Positions 6,073 through 9,960 of a DNA stretch of 9,960 nucleotides are shown piece by piece. Source of the DNA: Acidobacteriota bacterium (lineage in GTDB: Bacteria > Acidobacteriota > Blastocatellia > Pyrinomonadales > Pyrinomonadaceae); NCBI GenBank assembly GCA_019247865.1, contig JAFBAJ010000489.1, positions 1 through 9,960 of the forward strand, in the 5' to 3' direction. Position 1 is the first letter of the stretch; the number at the start of each line of letters is the position of its first letter. Position numbers and translations under genes: made by a program. The notes under the pieces were generated by a model that saw only the letters and a list, made by a program, of their open reading frames with translations, was not told the DNA's origin and searched no databases.

Positions 6073-6468
6073 TTAGCGGGCTCCACGGTCGCGGCGGCGG
6101 GCGGAGCGCTCCTCCATCAATTTCTGGAATTTCTGCCATTGCTCGGCCGTCAAAGTCTTCTGCATCCGCTCGTCGGCCTGGCGGCGAATCTCTTTGACGC
6201 GCGGCTCGGACTCTTTGCGCAGGGCCTCCAGTTGCTCGCGCGTGTCGCCGAAGATCTGCCTGACCTGCGTCTGCTGCCCTTCATCGAGCTGCAATTCTTT
6301 GACCAGTTGCTCAAAGCGATCCTGCCCGCGCGCTGCGTCGTTGGGGCCGCCCCACGCACGATAAGCGTTCAGGGCGAGCGCGCCCGCCGCGAACCCCAGC
6401 AGGAAGATCACCGTCGCCGCGACGCGCACCTGCCATCTGGCCTTGCTGCCGATTTTTTCCAACATCAT
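6073..6468 (-). CDS. Membrane-anchored Spy/CpxP-like periplasmic protein
   Basis: A 131-residue protein. A short basic N terminus is followed by one hydrophobic segment (about 16-36, VAATVIFLLGFAAGALALNAY), best read as an uncleaved anchor. The rest is charged and helical: LQLDEGQQTQVRQIF (59-73), a long Glu/Arg/Lys helix and LTAEQWQKFQKLMEE near the end. The paired LxxxQ...F/I repeats and the all-helical layout fit the Spy/CpxP/periplasmic heavy-metal-sensor superfamily, whose members act as chaperones or stress sensors. The assignment rests on motif style and context. Its ATG overlaps the anti-sigma stop by four bases (ATGA), and GGAG lies 7 bases upstream, so it is the third gene of the sigma/anti-sigma operon. 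It could modulate the anti-sigma factor or be a regulon effector. The C terminus is Arg-rich (RSARRRDRGAR). Confidence 0.7.
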   Translation of the reverse strand: MMLEKIGSKARWQVRVAATVIFLLGFAAGALALNAYRAWGGPNDAARGQDRFEQLVKELQLDEGQQTQVRQIFGDTREQLEALRKESEPRVKEIRRQADERMQKTLTAEQWQKFQKLMEERSARRRDRGAR

Positions 6469-6965
6469 CTTCCAGCTCCCTCGTCCGGCTCGTACAGGGT
6501 CGTCAGCACCTGTTCGTCTGTCAGCCGGTCATTCGTCACGTCGCTCCCGTTCAGAAGCAGCTCGTCCGCCGAATAGGTGCTCGCGGCCGTGGCGTACTCG
6601 GCGCTGGTGTCCGCGGGCTGTGTGCTTGGGACGACGAAAGTTAAGACGGCGAGCATCGCGACGGTCGCCGCCATCGAGGCGACGAGCGCGCCGGTCGCTT
6701 TCCAGAGGCGCGCGAAGACGTTCGTCTCCTCGGCCGCGCGCCGCTCTCTGAGCGCGGCCAGCACTCTCGTCTGAAAGAAAGGCGGCGGCTCGAATACCTC
6801 TCCGGCGCGCTCGCGCAGGAGCGCGGACGAAAGCTGCGAGGCTTCATACGCGCGCCGGCATTCCGGGCATTCGGCTGCATGCGCGCGCACCAACGCCAAC
6901 TCCGCCTCGCTCAGCGACGCGAGCGGTGACTGCTCCAGAATTTCTGTGATGTGTTTCTCTTTCAT
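6465..6965 (-). CDS. Zinc-finger anti-sigma factor, membrane-spanning (partner of the 6978-7544 sigma factor)
   Basis: A 166-residue protein with an N-terminal ZAS/zf-HC2 domain carrying H29-x3-C33-x2-C36 (AHAAECPECRRAYE), a linker with EPPPFF, one membrane segment at about 90-112 (ATGALVASMAATVAMLAVLTFVV) and a short periplasmic tail of about 54 residues rich in Thr, Ser, Asp and Glu. It should bind the neighbouring ECF sigma factor in the cytosol and release it upon a signal from outside. Unlike the 4213-4956 protein, it lacks a Cys at position 3, the fourth zinc ligand in RsrA-like proteins. Zinc binding may therefore use another residue (His5 is nearby) or be absent. The start at 6965 is 12 bases after the sigma stop and is preceded by AGAGG; the end overlaps the next gene by 4 bases. 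Confidence 0.87.
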   Translation of the reverse strand: MKEKHITEILEQSPLASLSEAELALVRAHAAECPECRRAYEASQLSSALLRERAGEVFEPPPFFQTRVLAALRERRAAEETNVFARLWKATGALVASMAATVAMLAVLTFVVPSTQPADTSAEYATAASTYSADELLLNGSDVTNDRLTDEQVLTTLYEPDEGAGR

Positions 6966-6973
6966 CGCTTTTG

Positions 6974-6986
6974 CCTCTTAGCCTCT
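6974..6986 (-). promoter_or_regulatory. Duplicated AGAGG ribosome-binding leader at the sigma/anti-sigma junction
   Basis: Two AGAGG units 8 bases apart lie before the anti-sigma ATG at 6965, the nearer one 8 bases from it. The sigma stop codon TAA sits within the repeat, so ribosomes finishing the sigma gene cover the initiation site of the anti-sigma gene. This suggests coupling that keeps the two proteins in balance. Confidence 0.5.
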
Positions 6987-7544
6987 GCCGAGCAATTTCT
7001 CCAACGCCTGTCGCATCCGCTTGCGCGCGCGGAAGGCCTGCACTTTGACTTTCGATTCAGACCATCCGGTCAGCTCCGCCACCTCTTTGACGGGCGCGTC
7101 CTCGCCGTCCATCATCGTCAGCACCAGACGGTCGTCCGGCGAGAGAGTGCCGAGCAGGCGATCCGCCAGGTCTGCCGCGACGAGGCTCCGTTCGACCGCC
7201 TGATGACGCTCCGTCGAAGCGTCTGCGAGATGCGTGTCGAGCCAGGTGCTCTCGTCTTCCGTCAGGTCGGAGATGGTCGACTCCGGCCGTCGCTTCGCGC
7301 TGCGGAGCTGGTTGAGACAGGTGTTCGTCGCGATGCGCGTCAGCCAGCCCTCCATCGAGCCGCGCCCTTCGTAGCTGCCAAGCTCTGTGAAGGCTTTCAG
7401 AAAGACCTCCTGCGCTGTCTCTTCGACCTGCTCGCGGCGGCGATAGAAGCGGCTCGCGACGCGAAAGACGCGCGGGCTGTAGCGCCGCATGATCTCCGCA
7501 AAGGCGGACTCGTCACCCTCGCGCGCAAGCCGCGCGAGTTCCAC
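6978..7544 (-). CDS. ECF-family RNA polymerase sigma factor
   Basis: 188 residues from a GTG at 7544. Region 2 occupies about 1-85 (ELARLAREGDESAFAEIMRRYSPRVFRVASRF, then EETAQEVFLKAFTELGSYEGRGSMEGWLTRIATNTCLNQLR) and region 4 about 120-185 (LGTLSPDDRLVLTMMDGEDAPVKEVAELTGWSESKVKVQAFRARKRMRQALEKLL), with no region 3. It heads a tight operon with its anti-sigma factor and a Spy-like protein. The start is uncertain: the same frame continues upstream without interruption to a TAG at 7578-7580, and beyond that to an ATG at 7599-7601. The upstream residues (LLSQGHEQASDVELARL) look like a normal ECF N terminus, so the GTG may be a fallback start after a nonsense change. Region 2 is nonetheless complete from the GTG, so the protein is probably active. 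Confidence 0.88.
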   Translation of the reverse strand: MELARLAREGDESAFAEIMRRYSPRVFRVASRFYRRREQVEETAQEVFLKAFTELGSYEGRGSMEGWLTRIATNTCLNQLRSAKRRPESTISDLTEDESTWLDTHLADASTERHQAVERSLVAADLADRLLGTLSPDDRLVLTMMDGEDAPVKEVAELTGWSESKVKVQAFRARKRMRQALEKLLGRG

Positions 7545-7577
7545 ATCCGACGCCTGTTCATGCCCTTGCGACAGAAG

Positions 7578-7601
7578 CTACACCCGATCCTTCTTAGGCA
7601 T
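7578..7601 (-). other. Seven-codon in-frame leader ending in TAG upstream of the sigma gene
   Basis: ATG at 7601-7599 starts the heptapeptide MPKKDRV and ends at TAG (7580-7578), in the same frame as the sigma gene and with only 11 sense codons between the TAG and the GTG start. It may be a leader peptide, or the original N terminus of the sigma gene cut off by a point mutation or sequence error. No good Shine-Dalgarno precedes the ATG. Confidence 0.4.
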
Positions 7602-7624
7602 CTCTTACTGCTTAGCCACATCAT

Positions 7625-7780
7625 TCTAACCGATTGCCGGTTCGCGTGAAGCCCCGCCGCCCGTCCTCACATGAAGTCAGACACCGAATTGCGCCGAAAC
7701 GTTACAGCCCGGCCGTTTTTCTTCGCTTCAGGTGTAACGGATTCCGCGCCGCGCGTGTCTAGCAAGATGTGAGGGAAACT
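7625..7780. promoter_or_regulatory. Divergent promoter region between the sigma operon and the efflux genes
   Basis: Genes diverge from this 156-base stretch, so it should contain promoters for both directions. The only clear structure is the inverted pair CGTTACA (7700-7706) and TGTAACG (7733-7739), whose centres are 33 bases apart, about three helical turns. That would suit a regulator binding the same face of the helix twice. I could not fix -35/-10 elements. Confidence 0.35.
7772..7775 (+). promoter_or_regulatory. Shine-Dalgarno AGGG that decides the start of the MacA-like gene
   Basis: AGGG is 5 bases before the ATG at 7781. The in-frame GTG at 7769, which would add four residues, has no comparable site, and its codons overlap this motif. 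The ATG is therefore the preferred start. Confidence 0.6.
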
Positions 7781-9463
7781 ATGAGCCAAACAATGGATTT
7801 CGACAAAACAAACGGGAAAGTGAAGAGCTGGTCGTTCGACTGGAAAAAGGGCGCGCGTTCGGCTAAGGCCCAGTTGCTCGGACACAAGCGGCTCTTCATC
7901 GCTCTGCTCGCGGTCGGCTTGCTGGCGCTGAGCGGATTGTACTACTGGGGAAATCGCGCGAGCGCGGCCGAGTACATGACCGCGAAAGTCGAGCGCGGAA
8001 ATCTGCGTAACACTGTCACGGCGACGGGCGCGTTGCAGGCCGTGACGACCGTGCAGGTCGGCAGCCAGGCTTCGGGCACCCTCTCTGCGATCTACGTGGA
8101 TTTCAACTCGACGGTTAAGAAGGGACAGGTCATCGCCCAGCTCGATCCGGCGACCATGCAGGCGCAGGTCGAGCAGGCGCGCGCCAATCTCAATCAGGCT
8201 CGTGCCGGGCTCCAGCAGGCTCAGGCCGGTCTCGCGCAATCGCGCGCCGGAGTCGCGGACGCGCGCGCGCGGAATCTCGCCGCCGCTTCGACGACGCAGA
8301 ACCAGCAGGCCGGAGTCGCCAGCGCGCAGGCCAACGTCTCCGTCATGAAAGCGCAGATGGATGATGCCGAGAGCTTTTTGCGACAGCAGGAATCGCTGGC
8401 CGCGTCCGGCGTCATCGCGCGCCGTGATGTAGAGACCGCGCAGACCGCTTATAAAACTGCCGAAGCTCGTTACCAGCAGGCCGTGGCGCAGATGAACCAA
8501 GCCGTCCTGAGCGAGAAGTCCGCGGCCAGCGCCGGCATCACGCAGGCGCAGGCGCAGGTGCAGCAGGCGCAGGCTCAGACGCAGAATTCTGCGGCGCAGA
8601 TCCAGAACGCGCAGGCGCAGGTCGCGCAGGCGGAGGCCGCGCTCCAACTGGCAGAAATTAATCTGACGCACACGACCATCACTTCGCCGATTGACGGCGT
8701 GGTCGTCTCGCGCAGCGTGGATGTCGGCCAGACGGTCGCGGCGAGCCTTTCGGCTCCGACGCTCTTTACCATCGCCAACGACCTGACGCAGATGCAGGTC
8801 ATCGCCAACATAGACCAGGCGGACATCGGTCTGGTCGAACAGGCGAAGGGCGTCAAGTTCAACGTGGATGCTTTTCCGAACGACGAGTTCGAAGGCACGA
8901 TCAAGCAACTGCGCCTCAATCCAGTCAGCGCGCAGAACGTCGTCACCTATAACGTGGTGATCGATGTCGCCAATCCTGAGAAGAAGCTCAAGCCGGGCAT
9001 GACCGCCAACCTGACGGTCACGATTGACGAGCGCAACAACGTTCTCAAAGTCCCGAACGCAGCGCTGCGCTTTACGCCGCAGACTTCTGCGACGCAGAGC
9101 GGCAATGCCAGCTCCGGCCAGGGCGCACGCAGGCGCGCGAGCAATGCTGACGGTAACAGCGCCTCGAACTTCGCGCCGTCGAGCGCGCCTGTGGCGGAAG
9201 GCCAGACGCGGCGCGTGTGGGTGCTCGGCGCGGACGGCCAACCGCAGCCGCGCCGCATCAAGCTCGGCCTCAGCGACGGCTCTTCGTCCGAAGTCGTCGA
9301 AGGCGACCTCAAAGAAGGCGAAGTCGTCATCACCGGACAGAACGTCAACGGCGCGAGCAGTGGCAGCAACAGCAGCAGCTCGCAGAGAGGCGCGCAGACC
9401 GCGCCCGGCTTCGGCGGCGCACCGCGCACGGGCGGAGGCGCCGGTGGCCGGAGACAGCAGTAA
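7781..9463 (+). CDS. MacA-like periplasmic adaptor (membrane fusion protein) of an efflux system
   Basis: 560 residues. About 36 cytosolic residues precede one membrane segment (37-56, RLFIALLAVGLLALSGLYYW). The first half of the lipoyl/barrel-sandwich domain (about 66-122, including VGSQASGTLSAIYVDFNSTV) follows, then a Gln/Ala-rich coiled-coil hairpin at about 123-295 with its turn near SLAASGVIARRDVE (205-217). The second lipoyl half is ITSPIDGVVVSRSVDVGQTV (300-319), followed by the beta-barrel (about 335-430, KPGMTANLTVTIDERNNVLKVP), a low-complexity insert, a membrane-proximal strand domain (477-525) and a Gly/Ser tail. Such proteins link an inner-membrane ABC transporter to an outer-membrane channel. 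The ABC ATPase gene follows, supporting a MacAB-type role. The protein is far longer than E. coli MacA (about 370 residues), mainly through the hairpin and the C-terminal additions. The substrate is unknown. Confidence 0.9.
   Translation: MSQTMDFDKTNGKVKSWSFDWKKGARSAKAQLLGHKRLFIALLAVGLLALSGLYYWGNRASAAEYMTAKVERGNLRNTVTATGALQAVTTVQVGSQASGTLSAIYVDFNSTVKKGQVIAQLDPATMQAQVEQARANLNQARAGLQQAQAGLAQSRAGVADARARNLAAASTTQNQQAGVASAQANVSVMKAQMDDAESFLRQQESLAASGVIARRDVETAQTAYKTAEARYQQAVAQMNQAVLSEKSAASAGITQAQAQVQQAQAQTQNSAAQIQNAQAQVAQAEAALQLAEINLTHTTITSPIDGVVVSRSVDVGQTVAASLSAPTLFTIANDLTQMQVIANIDQADIGLVEQAKGVKFNVDAFPNDEFEGTIKQLRLNPVSAQNVVTYNVVIDVANPEKKLKPGMTANLTVTIDERNNVLKVPNAALRFTPQTSATQSGNASSGQGARRRASNADGNSASNFAPSSAPVAEGQTRRVWVLGADGQPQPRRIKLGLSDGSSSEVVEGDLKEGEVVITGQNVNGASSGSNSSSSQRGAQTAPGFGGAPRTGGGAGGRRQQ
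8541..8636 (+). repeat. GCGCAGGCGCAG-type low-complexity coding repeat
   Basis: Irregular 6- to 9-base units of GCGCAG/GTGCAG/GCTCAG encode the Gln-Ala-rich second helix of the adaptor hairpin (GITQAQAQVQQAQAQTQ...). Such runs can expand or contract in whole codons without breaking the frame, which would change the hairpin length. Confidence 0.6.
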
Positions 9464-9498
9464 GTAAACTCTTAGCGCCTTGAGTCTTTCTTTTCTTC

Positions 9499-9538
9499 GC
9501 GCCTTTGCGTGAAACGTTGATGGTTCACGCAAAGGCGC
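9499..9538. repeat. 15-bp inverted repeat, CGCAAAGG family, between adaptor and ATPase genes
   Basis: GCGCCTTTGCGTGAA (9499-9513) pairs perfectly with TTCACGCAAAGGCGC (9524-9538) around a 10-base loop. The arm contains CACGCAAAGGCG, also present in the 34-bp hairpin at 5981-6061, so both belong to one dispersed family. Lying 35 bases beyond the adaptor stop, it could reduce read-through into the ATPase gene or protect the upstream mRNA. Confidence 0.8.
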
Positions 9539-9557
9539 AAACAGAGAAAGACAGAAG

Positions 9558-9571
9558 GACGCAAAGGAAGA
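9558..9571 (+). promoter_or_regulatory. Repeat-derived ribosome binding site of the ABC ATPase gene
   Basis: GACGCAAAGGAAGA here is identical to positions 6003-6016 inside the left arm of the long hairpin. Its AGGA (9565-9568) lies 8 bases before the ATPase ATG at 9577. The repeat unit thus appears to provide the Shine-Dalgarno sequence. Confidence 0.55.
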
Positions 9572-9576
9572 AAGTG

Positions 9577-9960
9577 ATGCAAGCAACATCAGAGAGTCCG
9601 GTCATCCGGTTGGAGCAGATCCACAAGACCTACACGATGGGCGATGTCGAAGTGCACGCCCTGCGCGGCATCTCTTTGGAGATCAACGAAGGCGAGTTCG
9701 TCGCCATCATGGGCACTTCCGGCTCCGGCAAGTCCACGACGATGAACATCATCGGCTGTCTCGACCGGCCGACGCGCGGCCACTACATCCTCGACGGGCA
9801 GGATGTCTCCGCGATGTCGAAGGACGAGCTGGCCGACATACGCAACCGCAAGCTCGGTTTTGTCTTTCAGGGCTTCAACCTGCTCTCGCGCACCTCGGCG
9901 CTGGAGAACGTCGAGCTGCCGATGCTCTACGCGGGCGTCGAGCCGGCCGAGCGGCACCGG
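9577..9960 (+). CDS. MacB/LolD-type ABC transporter ATP-binding protein, N-terminal part (runs off the right edge)
   Basis: The ATG at 9577 opens 128 codons that remain open to the window edge. The sequence begins [22 protein letters not shown] and contains [20 protein letters not shown], Walker [19 protein letters not shown] (residues 46-63, Lys52 contacting ATP phosphates), [24 protein letters not shown], and the Q-loop FVFQGFNLL (Gln98). The [12 protein letters not shown] and [10 protein letters not shown] wording is typical of the MacB/LolD/FtsE-like lipoprotein and macrolide exporter class. The ABC signature, Walker B and any fused permease domain lie beyond the window, so a full MacB cannot be told from an ATPase-only subunit. 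AGGA is 8 bases upstream. It follows the MacA-like gene by 113 bases in the same direction; together they should form a tripartite-type exporter. Confidence 0.92.
   Translation, partial: MQATSESPVIRLEQIHKTYTMGDVEVHALRGISLEINEGEFVAIMGTSGSGKSTTMNIIGCLDRPTRGHYILDGQDVSAMSKDELADIRNRKLGFVFQGFNLLSRTSALENVELPMLYAGVEPAERHR

Noticed and set aside
7667..9589. 640-codon open frame on the minus strand, the longest in the window
   Set aside because: It lies antisense to the well-supported MacA-like gene. Its translation is Arg/Leu/Asp-rich without domains, and its N-terminal part is a translation of the CGCAAAGG repeat. It is a by-product of GC-rich codon use.

Overview
The window looks like chromosome from a moderately GC-rich, Gram-negative-type bacterium. 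Two tandem ECF sigma/zinc-finger anti-sigma modules, DUF4097-type exported proteins, a collagen-like secreted protein and short dispersed repeats built on CGCAAAGG together resemble Acidobacteriota (Blastocatellia-like) genomes. That placement is inference from gene content and style, not from a marker gene.

All genes from the left edge to about 7.6 kb lie on the minus strand. In transcription order they are: an ECF sigma factor (7544-6978), its anti-sigma factor (6965-6465) and a Spy/CpxP-like membrane-anchored protein (6468-6073), packed as a tight operon. A 34-bp perfect hairpin follows. Next come a second ECF sigma factor (5766-5134), its anti-sigma factor (4956-4213), a DUF4097-like exported protein (4092-3310), an IPT/TIG plus collagen-repeat secreted protein (3190-2216), a second DUF4097-like exported protein (2090-1200), dCTP deaminase (1187-597), and the N-terminal part of an adenine-N6 DNA methyltransferase that leaves the window (386 to beyond 1). 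The methyltransferase and the roughly 200 bases in front of it are visibly richer in A+T than the rest, suggesting transferred DNA.

On the right, reading plus, is an efflux-type pair: a MacA-like periplasmic adaptor with an unusually long coiled-coil hairpin (7781-9463), and the start of a MacB/LolD-type ABC ATPase (9577 to beyond 9960). The 113-bp gap between them holds a second copy of the CGCAAAGG repeat family, and one repeat unit appears to supply the ribosome binding site of the ATPase gene.

Working model (inference): the two sigma/anti-sigma pairs sense the envelope. The genes downstream of each encode exported or membrane-anchored products (a Spy-like protein, two beta-strand-repeat proteins, a collagen-like protein), so the left two thirds may be an envelope-stress and surface-remodelling region. 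dcd sits behind it with apparent translational coupling. No rRNA, confirmed tRNA, CRISPR array or insertion sequence was seen. The points most worth checking are the in-frame TAG near the start of the 7.5-kb sigma gene, the paired DUF4097 genes flanking the collagen gene, the repeat family, and the edge methyltransferase.
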